NCBI GenBank assembly: GCA_033297205.1
Contig: MU859238.1
Location: forward strand, 1 to 64,000
Source of the DNA: Pseudoneurospora amorphoporcata
Lineage: Eukaryota > Ascomycota > Sordariomycetes > Sordariales > Sordariaceae
Direction of reading: 5' to 3'
Length of the DNA: 64,000 nucleotides
How positions within the stretch are numbered: the stretch's first letter is position 1; each line of letters opens with the position of its first letter. This document shows, piece by piece, positions 20,637 through 32,068 of the stretch. The notes below the pieces were generated by a model that saw only the letters and a list, made by a program, of their open reading frames with translations, had not been told where the DNA came from and made no database searches. A program made the translations under genes and the position numbers.

Positions 20637-22585
20637 ATGGTGCTGATTCAGACGCCTGTGCCACCAACAGCGCCATTCTTTGACTTCTGCCTCCCGCTCA
20701 GGAATGGTGAGCTCCTGTTTGAATGGGATTCAAAACGTTATGTCGCATTCGAATCCATTCCCTTTGAACCAGGCCTCAACACCGACGCTCGCTGTTCCCT
20801 GGTTACTGTCATCGCCGCCAACCCGGATGTGCCGGTGACTCCGAGCTGGCTCGAATCCTATTTGCAGGACTTGGATACGTGCGATGTCTACTGTCAGGAA
20901 GCTTTTCTGGACGGCGTCGTCATCACAAACATCAGCGAGCACCAAAATGTCTCTGCCGAATCTCTGACCTTCCTCGACCAAGCCGGCGCAAAATGGGTGG
21001 ACATTAGACGCGAGAGACAGCTCGCGGAGTACCTTTCTCCCGGACCATACCTATACCTCGACAAAACATTGAGGCCTGTGTACCGACTGTATGATGATAC
21101 GCAGGGAACGTTTCTAACCGGTCTCAAGCCCAAGTTTACCTGGTCCGTTACCTCCTGCTGTATTCCCTACTCTGGCTGCGCTGAACTGACATGTGTGTGG
21201 ACTGTCCCAGGGCCGACCCAAGATCTTTTTCACGCCTGATGACTGCCGGGACCTCGTATGATTCCTTGAGCATAGCCGTACCTCCAAGAGCGCCCGAACG
21301 AGTAAAGTGGAATCGTCGACGTTTACGAGTCGCCGTCAAGGACCTCTTCCGAGTCAAGGGTCTCAAGACATCTTTGAACAACAAATCATACTATGAGATC
21401 AGCACGCCTTCAAAGTCCACTGCCACTGTGGTTGAATCCTTATACAGGAATGGTGCCCACATTCTTGGCATGACCAAGTTGAGCTCCATGATTGCCCGCG
21501 AAGAACCTCTCGACGCTGTCGACTTCCATACTTGTTTCAACCCTCGAGGCGACGGCTATCAATCACCCGCTGGGAGTAGCAGTGGAAGCGCTGCAGCCGT
21601 TGCTTCTTACAGTTGGGTCGATGTTGGAATAGGAACCGACACCAGTGGTAGCGGTCGACGACCAGCTATGGTGAACGGTGTCTGGGAGTTCCGACCGTCT
21701 CACGATCTCATCGATCCTCGAGGCATGGTTACCACTTATCCACTCTTCGATACGCCTTGCATCTTCACACGCGAATTTGGCCTCCTGAAGACGGTGCTTC
21801 GGTCCTGGATTCCGCCTGTAAGCGCAAGTGAAAAACAACCAGCTAAGCAGCACGAGATCATTTATCTACTGGACTACTTACCGGTCGCGAATCAACAGCA
21901 GATGAAACTTTTCGATGCATTCGTGGAAGACGCCAAAGTCCATCTATCCGCCACCGTGACCAAACTCTCTATCAGAGACTCCTGGAACGCAAGCCATCCC
22001 AAGGACACCACCCCAGCCATTGATCAGTACCTCCACGGCGTTATTACAAAGACGTATTACTACACTTTCTACCATTCCTCCGATGAATTTCGAAAGGTGT
22101 ACTCTGAGACACATGACGGCCGGCCACCTTTTGTGATTCCTTTCGTTCACCGGCGCTGGGCAAGAGGAGCTGCAGTGACACCTGAAGAGAATCAAGAGGC
22201 TACAGAACGTCTTGAAGTCTACAAAAACTGGCTCCTTGAACTTCTCTTCGGTGGTAGCCGCGAAGACAAGGAAGTCCTCGTTGTCCTGCCTGTTTCTAAT
22301 GCGACGCCTAACTATCGTGATGTGGTTTCTGCCTCACCGGAAGAACAATCTGCCCTTGATGAGCTCTTCTTTCAACCGATACTGGGTTCGCCCGATATAG
22401 TAGTACCAATTGGTGACGTCCCTTATCAGTCGAGGATAACCGAACGGGTTGAGTATCTGCCTGTGGTTGCAAACGTCGTGGGAGCTCCGGGGAGAGACTG
22501 GGACCTTCTCAGGGCGGTGGGAAAAGTCCTGAAACTGTCGGGGCGGCCCTTAGATGTTGCTACCGGCTCAAGAATTTTCCCTTGA
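20637..22585 (+). CDS. Amidase-signature family protein with Arp1-like N-terminal domain
   Basis: Two exons (20637-21133 and 21211-22585; 77-nt intron with a GCTGAAC-type branch) give about 623 residues. The first 165 residues match the N-terminal region found on a fungal subset of amidases. The amidase core follows: VAVKDLF supplies Lys209, GSSSGSAAA (287-293) the cis-serine region, and GTDTSGSGRRPA the nucleophile Ser313, so the Ser-cisSer-Lys triad is present. The enzyme should hydrolyse an amide or ester, substrate unknown. The second-exon ORF opens at a cysteine-coding stretch inside the intron; phase and family continuity support joining it to exon 1. Confidence 0.82.
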
Positions 22586-22724
22586 CAGCAACTGGAGCAG
22601 CAGAACTTGGGAAAAGAGGGTACATTCTAGTACCACTAGCGTGGTAGACCGATCTGAAGACTCGAAGCGCTCCATGAGACCATGAAATAACCTAAATAGA
22701 GAGCTATTCAACTGATCATTGCTC

Positions 22725-24980
22725 CTACACCATGTGCTCTTTGGCAGGGCATCTACGATCCAGGTGACCTTCAGACGTTCTACTCCTATCCAATTGGTGC
22801 GGTTGTCCTCTGAACAACGCTTTATACCTCTTGTTCAAAACCTTCGTGAGAGCCACCAGATCGAATCGAAACGCAAACCACGTCAGGATTCCCACAACCA
22901 CCGCTACCACTGCCCACTGCCATATGGGAGGACCGTCATTGGCGTTTATCTCTTTCACGTTCATACTAAACAACGCTGTGACAAACCCCAGAGGAACATA
23001 GACGGTAGCGAGTTTCGTCAGCTTGGTCACTTCCCTGGTCTCGGCTCGCGCCCTCTGTGACTCTCCAATGCTCGCATTATGACCGACGATGCTCATTCCC
23101 TGTACGCATTCTGCTAACAGGGACTCGGCGTACGCCAGCGCCGCACGGTAATCCGCCACGGCTGACCTGATGCCTTGTCTGATAGCACTTGCCTCAAGCT
23201 GTGTCGTGGCTGGAATCGGTACCGTGGATTCGCCGGTGCTCTTATTCGTGCCACTAATGTTGAACCATGCCGGCCGCTGTGGCTCCTCAAGGAGCACCTC
23301 CATGAAGCTGATGGGTGTTTGCAGACTTTGGATGTGCCGGTTGAGTACCTGCTGGTAGTAAAGCAGATTAGACAGGGTGGGCTCGTGGATTGGATAGATC
23401 AACCCAGTATGGTCGAGGTCGTCACGTATCCTGGAGCCGATGAGGTCTAGCAAGGCCATTTCGGACGAAACGGCATAGTTCAAGATGGGCGAAAGGGCGT
23501 AAAAGGGATCCAGGGCGGCTCGTTGTAGGTGGATGATGCGACCGTAATCCTCCATCAGGAGGTCCATCTTCGTGTTTGGTGGAGAACCTTTGAAGGGGTC
23601 CGACGTTCCCGGAGGTGGTGCTGGTGAGCCTGCCGGAAGTCTTGCTCGCCGTCGACTCCTCAAGGCCACGTTAGGTGTGTGTGAAGAGACGGGTATGTAG
23701 TTCAGGTCGATTCCGTCGTCTGAGCTTGGGTGCATGGTGTTGGTAGGCTGCCAGGGCCCCTTAAGCCCACTGGATAGCGGTGCACCGTCATCGGTCCATA
23801 TGATACCTGCAGTGGCCGTTCGTGTCAGTAAGATAATTACACAGAAAGTGATCAACAACAAAAGCAAGGAACATACCTAACCACCCTTTTCCTTTCCCCA
23901 GACTCATAACGCTCATCGTTAATGCCTGTTCCAACGAGAAATACTCGCCCGCGTAAAGTGAGAACGCTCGCACAACTGGATCGCCTGGCTGGATCCCCGA
24001 AGCATTCAAGCTAGCCAGCTTGTCCATGTAAGTCGCCATCTCCTCCGCTGCTTCTTGTCTCTGACAGTCCAGCGTCGCTTGCCCGTCACCGGCGACCACC
24101 CCTCCATGCCTTCGCCTTCGATGACAAGTACCAATGCTAGGAACCTGCAGCGAGATCATATCCCCGTGTCGAGACGGGAGAATCCTCGGCGCACCACCGC
24201 CGTCTCTCCTGGAAGGTCCTGCTCTTCCTCCTCCTCCTCCTCCTCCTCCTCCTCCTCCTCCTCCTCTGTCACCACTCCCTGCCCTTCTTCCCCCCTGCCC
24301 CTGGCTTTGCTCTTGGCCAGAGACACACGTCGAAGACGCCGAAGCAAAAGCCAAGTGTCGATGCAAGAACTCCGGGTCTACCTGAAACCGAGCCCCAAGA
24401 GTGTTCAGCCACTCCGCGCAGGGATAACCTTGGAGTACAAGGAAAGCGAAAGACCCGGGCTCATCGGGAACTGCTGCCTCTCCCAGTTCCTCAAACTCCT
24501 TGACGGTTTCAAATGGGATCTTGCGCATGGTCGTGCTGCCAGGCAGATAGTGGTAGATTGAAGCAAAGGGTGGACATGCTTGTTGTCCATCCTGGTCACT
24601 ATCAGGTCCAGCAAGAGAGGAAGGAGACGGACTGATCGGGTGGTGTGTGTTGTTTAGTACTGGAGCCGGTGAGGAGGACACGTCTATTTGCGCGGCGCGC
24701 AGTAGATAGGGCTGCCATAGGAAATCAGCTAGGTTTCGAAAACTGTCTCCTGGCTGGAAGGAATGCGATGCGGTGATGGATGCATATGCTCGGACTCTTT
24801 CTGCGTAATCCTTGGGTGTGTCTGGAGGACGCCATGGTATATCAGCATGTTTGCTCGTCGCAGCTGTTACTCACTGTGAAGTTCATCGCTCAGATACTTA
24901 CATTTTCGCAGACGATCTCCGGAACTGCTTATGGAGTGTAGCGCGGTAAGATTCGATGTTCTGCGACTGGGCTGCTCCAT
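22725..24980 (-). CDS. CorA-like cation-transporter family membrane protein
   Basis: Three exons (24980-24902, 24863-23877, 23806-22725) give about 715 residues. The C-terminus has the CorA layout: a long helical cytosolic region, then two transmembrane helices (LATVYVPLGFVTALFSM and WQWAVVAVVVGILTWF) separated by a short loop. The signature GMN is SMN here (FSMNVKEIN), as in many fungal CorA-like proteins whose ion transport is unproven. The middle of the protein carries a 13-glycine run encoded by a TCC/GGA repeat (about 24228-24267) within a low-complexity Gly/Arg/Ser region. The start MEQPSRRTSN was chosen because it is the only ATG giving the right phase across intron 1. Confidence 0.78.
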
Positions 24981-25586
24981 GGTGTTGGCCGGAGAGGTTG
25001 TTAACGAGTACTGGAGTGTCAGGTTCACGAAGCTTGAGATACGCGGTTAAGAAGGAAATGAGAAAAACAAAGACCGCTTGATGCAGGCTCTGCTGATGGG
25101 GTTTAAATGGCGCTGGTAGGATCAATGTTGTCGGGTGACTGCGACGTCAAATGCTTAGCATGAGGCTAGATCTTGGGCTAACCACAGAAGGAGAGCATTA
25201 CTAGGTATGGTTGGCCTAATCAGTGCAATCTTTCGCTAATGCAACCCTCCTCTCTGCTCTGCTTGGCCACCGGAAATTGTAGATATCCGACGCCGAGGCG
25301 GCAGTGCGAAGATGTGCCATTTCTGAAACAAGCCATCCGGCGCTTACACTTACCGGTAACCTATCAACTTTACCCTATCCTCAGCCCTACGAATTTCTTA
25401 GAGCAATTAGGAAGAGCTGCTGGAAGGCTTGATAAGTAAGGCGTTTTTTTTAGCTCTATTCTTGATGATTTTTGGGAGCTTACGTGCACACTTTTATGTT
25501 TGTTCGTCTGCGCTCTGTTGGGTGTGGAGGACTGAAAGTTTGAAACCCACTGGTACCCGCAAAATATTTCTACGTTTTCCTTAATA
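24981..25586. other. Intergenic
   Basis: About 600 bp between the start of the CorA-like gene and the 3' end of the MFS gene. Contains a T-run at 25444-25451. No gene seen. Confidence 0.4.
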
Positions 25587-27580
25587 TTACAAGATCATCT
25601 TGAAAGCCGGATCTCTGTCGTCTCCAGAGCCTTCGTATCTCTCGTACTTCCCCTTGGCCTTGTCCTTGTTGATCTTGTTACACCACAGCACATTGGCAAG
25701 GATCCTACAGAAGGTTAGCAAGCGTGATCTTCTACCGCACCACACAACCAAGACTCACGCAAACCAAGCATAAACTAGCAGACCAAGAAGGATCGTGTGC
25801 CCCTTGTGATAAAAGGGCTTATCCTTTGAAGGATAAACAAAAGCTGGGTGGGCGTTGGTTAGTAAACAAACTCCGATCAAACACATGCTAGCACTTACTA
25901 GCAACAAAGCCGCCAGCGTTTGCAATAGCAAGTTGCAAAGCTGAAGTGGTAGCTCGCTTGTAGTGTCCAGCAGAGTTGTTGGAGTTCCAGACGAGAACGC
26001 ATGGTACGCTGCTGTACATGCCAATCGCCATCAAGCATGTCATAGCAAAACGGACTTGAGCAGAGGCGACATTGGCGATAACGGCGTAGCCAATGATGGC
26101 GATGGGCAGCGTGAAGAGCATCATAATGCCCCTGAGTTTGAGGTGATCAGAGGCGAAGGCAATGACAACTGTACGCGTGTGTTAGCCGTCGGTTGGGCGA
26201 GAACAGAAATCAAAGGATAGAGATAGCACAGACCTGTAACTGGGGTCGCAACCGCGTATGGGATAACCGACCAAAGTTGGGTCTGGTTGGGATTGGATGT
26301 GATCTTCAGGTCGTTGATGATGGTTGGAAGCTGGCGCCTGTCAGTCATCTTCGTCTTGCCCACATGTAAAGCGCAAAGGGGCAAACTCACAAACAGGCCA
26401 AAGCTGTAAAGGCCAGACAGAATGGCAAAGTATGCAGTAGCTGTTAGCCAAACTTGGAGGTTGAAGACGCCACGGCGAACTTCAGACCACTTGAACTTCT
26501 CCTCTCGCTCAAGAACGGGGCTGCCAGAATAAGGCACGTTAGCTGAGGCTCAATGGTAATGATTTGTGTCCTTTGGCTTACTTGAACCTATCCGCGGTGC
26601 CCGTGCGGCCCGTGCCGGTGTCGCCTTGAAGCCTCCTTGCAGCGTATTCCTTCTCCTCCGCGGTCAGGTAAGGAGCAGTGACTATACTTGTTGGAAGCAG
26701 GAGATATGCTACCATGCCCGCCAGTATGGTCTTGAAACATGGGAATGTCAGTCTTGCCTCTCGCCTTCCACGCGGTCTGCATTGGTTCATGGAGTTGAAC
26801 TCACAATCAAGCCTTCGATGATGAAGATCCATCTCCAACCCTCCAACCCACCACGTGGACCAATAGCGGAGAGCCCCCGTGCTAAAAGGCCGCCAAATGC
26901 ACCCGACAAAGAGGCAGCAGTGTAGAAAATGCCAATTCGTAACGCCATCTCCTGGCGAGTGTAGAGGCCGGAAAGGTATAGCACCATGCCTGGAAGAAGG
27001 CCACCCTCGGCAATTCCTAACAGGGCCCGAACGCCAAAGAAGCTTCCAAAGTTCTGTACAAAACCCAAACACATGGTGATAAGGCCCCAGATAATGGCGA
27101 GGAAAGGCAGCCAGATCTTGGGAGTGATCTTTTTGAGGACCAGGTTGCTCGGAAGTTCACTAGGGGGGTGTTAGTGAAGGCCTAATACAGGCCTGTGATC
27201 TGAGCGACGGTGGCATACCTGGCGATGTATGTGGCATAGAAGACTGCCAGGCCCTGGTTATACTGAGTATTGGAGATGTTAAGATCCTGTTCGAGGCCGA
27301 TGATCTTGGCGTTGCCGACGTTGGTTCGATCGAGGAAAGAGCAGAGGAAGAGGAGGGCAAGGACAGGCAAGACTCTGTGTGTTTCTGTGGGTTAGTGACT
27401 TTTTGATGATGGACTGTGATGGGCAATGGACAGAATCACCTACCTCGTGTCCATCTTCCACAATATCCGTCTCGTCATGTTGCGGTGGTGTTCGCTGTCG
27501 GAGTTGGTCCTCTCCACCTTGTCAATGGAGGGCCTCTCGCCCATCTTGTCGGCATTCGAAGCATAATAGGTCAAAGTCAT
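25587..27580 (-). CDS. MFS transporter, allantoate permease/TNA1 type (anion:cation symporter)
   Basis: Nine exons, all in phase: 27580-27444, 27374-27219, 27159-26805, 26730-26582, 26520-26391, 26330-26234, 26168-25899, 25843-25759 and 25704-25587, giving about 498 residues. Typical Dal5/TNA1-family features are an early helix with LCSFLDRTNVGNAK, GLGLEQDLN-like sequence before the second helix, NFGSFFGVRALLGIAEGGLLPG, FYTAASLSGAFGG and GWRWIFIIEGL. A C-terminal block reads SNNSAGHYKRATTSALQLAIANAGGFVA. The family imports carboxylates and small organic acids (allantoate, nicotinate and others) at the plasma membrane. About 12 helices are expected. The first of two nearby methionines was taken as start; MGERPS at 27544 is the alternative. 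Confidence 0.88.
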
Positions 27581-29913
27581 GTTTCGAGATGTGAAGTTCC
27601 GTCGCGTGTAAGCGTGTGGAATGGCCAAGGTTGCCAAGTTGGAACAAGCTTTTATTTATGTATACTTGCAATGGTAACACGGTGACGACCGAGCGCTGTT
27701 CCAGACCCAGATCAATAAGCTAGGCCCGCTGGATCACTGCATATTGATTGGTCTTGTCTCAATTTGGAAGCTCCGAGTCTGGGGCAATGTTACGCCAACA
27801 GTTCCGAGTTTAGGTGAGTGGACAGGGAGAGCGGGGTACGACCAGTGTTAACTGTTTGTGGTACAGCGAACATCAAGTCGGATATCTTTTCCGGAGCAGT
27901 GTCTGGATCCTGGCGGCTCTAGTCTTCCTTTGTACTCTAGTTGTAGTACGGGAGTTTGTTGAGTTGTTAAGGTTGGTTGATGTCGCGCTGGCCGAAAGGG
28001 TCGCAATCAAGTGCGGGCGTTGCATCATGGTGAAGTATTGTGTAGCGCGCAACGGTGCAGTTGCGGTGAACTGTCTCGGCCATTCGATTCTTGACGCAGG
28101 GCAGCCAGCCACGAAATAAACTGAATGAGTTGGGAAGGAGGTCGATGAAAGTCAGCGGTGAAAAGAACAAACGAGACGGATGTTCGAATGGTAATCGTCA
28201 CGCATTCTGCCGCCATTACAGCTGCAGCTGCCCTAATAAAACACCCGACTGGCAGGAATTAGCTGAGGGCCCTTTAGTTGCGAGGTGGTTCCAGACCCTC
28301 TCATGGGTCAATTACATCAAACCATCCTGCCATGCAAAACCAAAATTGAAGGGGATCTGGATGGGCAAGAACCAAGTGGCTGGAGGACGCCTTCCATAAT
28401 TTATACTTTGGCTCACAGGATGAGACCGACATATGCAGCTGCAGCGGAGAGCAGCATCGAGAGTGGTCTGTGCACGGCCTGGGCGCGGGTGCATCTCGGT
28501 CCTGTATCACCCATTCGACACCTCACTGCGTGGGCAAAGATGAGAAAGAGAAGATTGATCAAGACGATTCCCTTGTCCGACAGGTATCATAAAGCTGGGG
28601 AACTGGGGACTCGCAGACACTCCATATTTGGCTGTAGCCTATCGGTGTCCAGCTGTGGGTAGGGTCGGTAGCCTCCGCAAAGCTGAGTGGCATTCTTGGC
28701 TGGATCCACTTTTGACTTCACCTCATGGCACCTTCCCGACACGACGCTGGCGACCCTGGGCTCAATCTCTCCTCTACAAGAACATGTTCGGAAGGCAGGA
28801 GCCACATCTACCTAGGTAGGTAGGTAAGAATACCTCACACAGAATGCCAGGAGAGAGGCGCGGTACAGAAAAGCTGCAGGTGCGACGACGAAAGATCCCG
28901 CTGGCGTGTGAGCCTCAGCTTGCCGCGAACTCAAATCTCGCTGCGACGTGGGAAGCCAATCTGCTCGATAACCCTATACCTACTAACATCCAGCCTCACA
29001 CCTGCACCGCAATCCGCTATAGGTACTGCAGGTGCTGGCTCCGAGCTGAGCCATGTCAGTTGGATACCCCCAAGCGGACATCTCCCTCCCTCTTGGAACA
29101 GTCCATCGTTGCTGCCGCTCCTTCTCATCCGGATCCCCAACACGCAAGTCCTCGGAACGATCTTCGATAACCGAAAGAGGACCAATGTCCTCAGCTGTCA
29201 ATGAAACTTCCCTCCCAAAAGGAACACAGGCTCGACATCAGGACCTAGCGCCCATGTCTTCGGACAAGGATATCAGTTCAATGTTCCGCTAGGTTCGGGA
29301 AGCAATGCATTCTAGCAGCCTCCTTGCGGCGCTCCACAATACGGAATGGCCGATGGTTCTCTCTTGAACTGCGACCCGAATCTTGAGAACTTCATCATGG
29401 GCTTTTCGAGTGATGAAGTACCGCTGGCTTTAGGGTACAAAGATGGACAATAAGCCTTTGCAACTGCTAGTAGCTCGTGATGATTGAGAAAAGTGTTACT
29501 GTATTGCAGTTACACAGTATCCCTCCCCTGGACCCTTCAAGATTTCATCTGATGTTGCCTCCATACGATAGGGCAACGGCCGGCAACTGCGTCAGAGTAT
29601 TGTTTGCCCTCTGAATATTTTACCCCGCCCCTCAGGAACGCTTCGCTTCTCTGTGGGAAGCGCGAAAGGTTTCTCTCTCAAACAACAACTCCCAACCCAA
29701 AAGCATCGGCAAAGCAGCCTCACACTCGATAACAGCGAAACCTTGTTCTCGTTGGCTCGCTGCAGCCGGGCTTGCCAAAGCGCCTTCGTGACTTCCAACG
29801 GTAGAGCAATATCACAGCTCGGTATGTATGATCCATACCATGGTTGATTGACCTCCCACCAGGTTCTAACCTTCCTCTCACTTCTAGCTCATCTCAACAG
29901 CCAACCCGTCAAC
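27581..29913. other. Intergenic, no supported gene
   Basis: About 2.3 kb of gene-poor DNA. ORFs here are short, overlap on both strands and show no motifs. A CCTAGGTAGGTAGGTA motif lies at 28811-28826. Near the 3' end, GTATGT at 29822 and CTTCTAG at about 29886 look like a 5'UTR intron of the next gene. Confidence 0.45.
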
Positions 29914-30598
29914 ATGCTCTCCGAGAATGAAAAGACCAAAATCAACCGCAAATTCAAAAAGGAGTGGGAGAAGAACTGGTGGGCTCGCTATGCTTTGACC
30001 TACCGTAACCCTGACAGAACTCTGAAGGATCACCCGGAGGAGGTCTGCGGTGTTTGGAAAATGCGAGATTGGGTTGACTGCAGCACAAGGACCATTCTTG
30101 AACGCCTGTACAACATGCCAAAGTGCGAGCGGGAGGCCACTAACTATCTCTGCGGGCGTGTTGATGGAAATGTTTTCATCGAGCATGCCATGGGCGTGCG
30201 CTGGGGCAATTTACGCGCCCAAAATGAGGGCATCCTCTACAATTCCATTTACGGCGATGAGGAGATAGACTTTGAAGATGAGGAACATAGACTCTCGTAT
30301 GTGCTTGAACGGCTCACCACATTTTCCGTATCCAAGGCATTCACAAAGGGCCTTACTGATCGATCAACTGTGAAACAGGTGCAAAGTCGACAAGTTTCCC
30401 TACGGTATGGAGCCTTTCTCGGCAGTCTCTGACTTGGACTACGTCAAGCTCTGGGGCGGCCTGACTGGATTCATGTCAGCTTTCGGCATCAACCCCCACG
30501 ACCGCGATGCCGTCTTGAGAGCTGGTCAGCTCATTGCCGCTCTTCGTAAACAAGGCGCTTGCTTCTCGTACCCCCAGGTTGACGTTAAGAAGGAGTGA
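29914..30598 (+). CDS. Small hypothetical protein, tandem-pair copy A
   Basis: Two exons (29914-30296 and 30379-30598; intron with GTATGT donor and AAACAG acceptor) give about 200 residues. I do not recognise the family. The N-terminal half is charged and tryptophan-rich (KKEWEKNWWARYALTYRN, VWKMRDWVDC). A short conserved block CEREATNYLCG and an acidic segment (DEEIDFEDEEH) precede a second exon with GLTGFMSAFGINPHDRDA. No signal or membrane segment. The neighbour at 31469 shares W(Y/W)ARY and the xEREx(T)NYLCG block in the same order, so the two are diverged tandem copies. A 5'UTR intron is likely. Confidence 0.6.
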
Positions 30599-31468
30599 CT
30601 GCATTGGGAGGACTATCCAGCGCATTTCTTTCTGGAAAAGCGGTCAATGCGGGCCAGATCATTGCAACAGAGTGTGAGCCAAGGGAACTCTCAAGACGTT
30701 TGTGATGGGTCTGGGCATTCGGCTCTTTGACAGAATCTTTATCGGTCATGGACGCAGGTGCAAAAGAGCAGAACGGCTTGGGGATTGTGCTGGAGGTCTA
30801 GGAGAAGCCTGCTTGCGTGGCGTAGGACTAAGGTAGAAGCCAATGAAAACCCACCTTCCCCCAATCCCCCTAAACCTGACCAATGTTACCTGATATGATG
30901 ACATTTGTTTCCGGGCAGAAAGGAGCCCGAGACCATCCTGCAATATGGTGGTTGTTGAGGCAGACGAAGAACAAGAGGTAAGAGTCAGGGGCGCGAGAGA
31001 CCCGGGAAGCAGCGGTCCCGGTGAGCCAAACGCTTGCCAGGATTGGACAGCATGTCAGTGCAGCTGCACTGCACCCGGTACTTCCCGCTTCTTGGAGGGC
31101 AAGGACAAAGAACTTGGAAATTCGACGCTTTACTAAGGTACCTAGCTCCGTGCTTCCTAAGGTGCACCAATTGGGCCTTGTCTTGGGCACGGCAAGATCC
31201 GTTCCAGTCTTCCGGTCACATGTTTCTGCTAACGAATCTTCAGCACTTCTCCCCAGCAACATCACAACCACTCGCATCTGCTTCAAGATTTTGGTTGCTT
31301 TTGTTCATCGATGCCCAAGAACACCACCATATTTTGAAAACATTGGTAAGGTGTTCCCTCCATGTTTCCCCAGTTCATTTCGCTTTCTACTTCATGCCAT
31401 ATGCCTGCCCAGGTCTAACCTACAGAGCCTTGTGTCCGCCCAGATCTCCAGTCCCCTTGCATCCAAAC
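30599..31468. other. Intergenic between tandem copies
   Basis: About 870 bp. Open frames extend upstream of the ATG at 31469, but their composition is unlike the gene and they were not used. An ACTAAGGTACCTAG motif lies near 31132-31144. Confidence 0.4.
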
Positions 31469-32068
31469 ATGACTTCCCAAGCCGACTATACCGAACTCGA
31501 AAGGCACTTTGAAGCGTGCTGGAGCGTCAGCTGGTACGCCCGCTACAAGTGCGCGCGGAGCAACTTTTCAGGCGCCTGGATAGGGTCTGATGTTCCCGTC
31601 GAGATCGTTGACCTTTGGAAGCGCAGCGACTGGCAAGACCTAGTTGATGGAACTGGTGGAGTCCCGGCCGAAAACACCTACCGCCGAATCATTGAGACTT
31701 TGAAGAGCATGTCCGACGCCGAGAGGGAGGTGACAAACTACCTATGCGGAGCGGTCCCTATGGAAAATATGCCAATGTACGACAGACCGGATGGGCCGTA
31801 TTGGCGCGCCACACGCGCTCATAACGTACTACACAAGGACGTTCGCGCTTTTGATGTCCAGAATCAGGGTGTCATGGACAAGCCCTGGAGGTATGTTCTA
31901 GTTTTACCGTCTCTGCAAGGATCAAAATCGCAGCTTGTCACTAATGCCTGCCCAACGCCATACAGTGGCCTCTACGTTGGCCCACACACTCCCTCGGCTG
32001 CGGCCGGCACCGACGCATCGAAGGACGAGCCGCCCGTCACTATCGTCCCGGTGTCTGATGAGCAGTAG
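31469..32068 (+). CDS. Small hypothetical protein, tandem-pair copy B
   Basis: Two exons (31469-31890 and 31966-32068; GTATGT donor, CATACAG acceptor) give about 174 residues. Family unknown. It shares with copy A an N-terminal aromatic block (CWSVSWYARYKC), a DLWKRSDWQDL segment aligned with VWKMRDWVDC, and AEREVTNYLCG aligned with CEREATNYLCG. The C-terminus is short, Ala/Pro-rich and unlike copy A. The ATG MTSQADYTEL was chosen because sequence similarity to copy A begins just after it. Confidence 0.6.
   Translation: MTSQADYTELERHFEACWSVSWYARYKCARSNFSGAWIGSDVPVEIVDLWKRSDWQDLVDGTGGVPAENTYRRIIETLKSMSDAEREVTNYLCGAVPMENMPMYDRPDGPYWRATRAHNVLHKDVRAFDVQNQGVMDKPWRYVLVLPSLQGSKSQLVTNACPTPYSGLYVGPHTPSAAAGTDASKDEPPVTIVPVSDEQ

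Noticed and set aside
31034..31468. Upstream extension of tandem copy B to a much longer protein
   Set aside because: Similarity to copy A starts only after the ATG at 31469; the upstream frame has non-coding composition.
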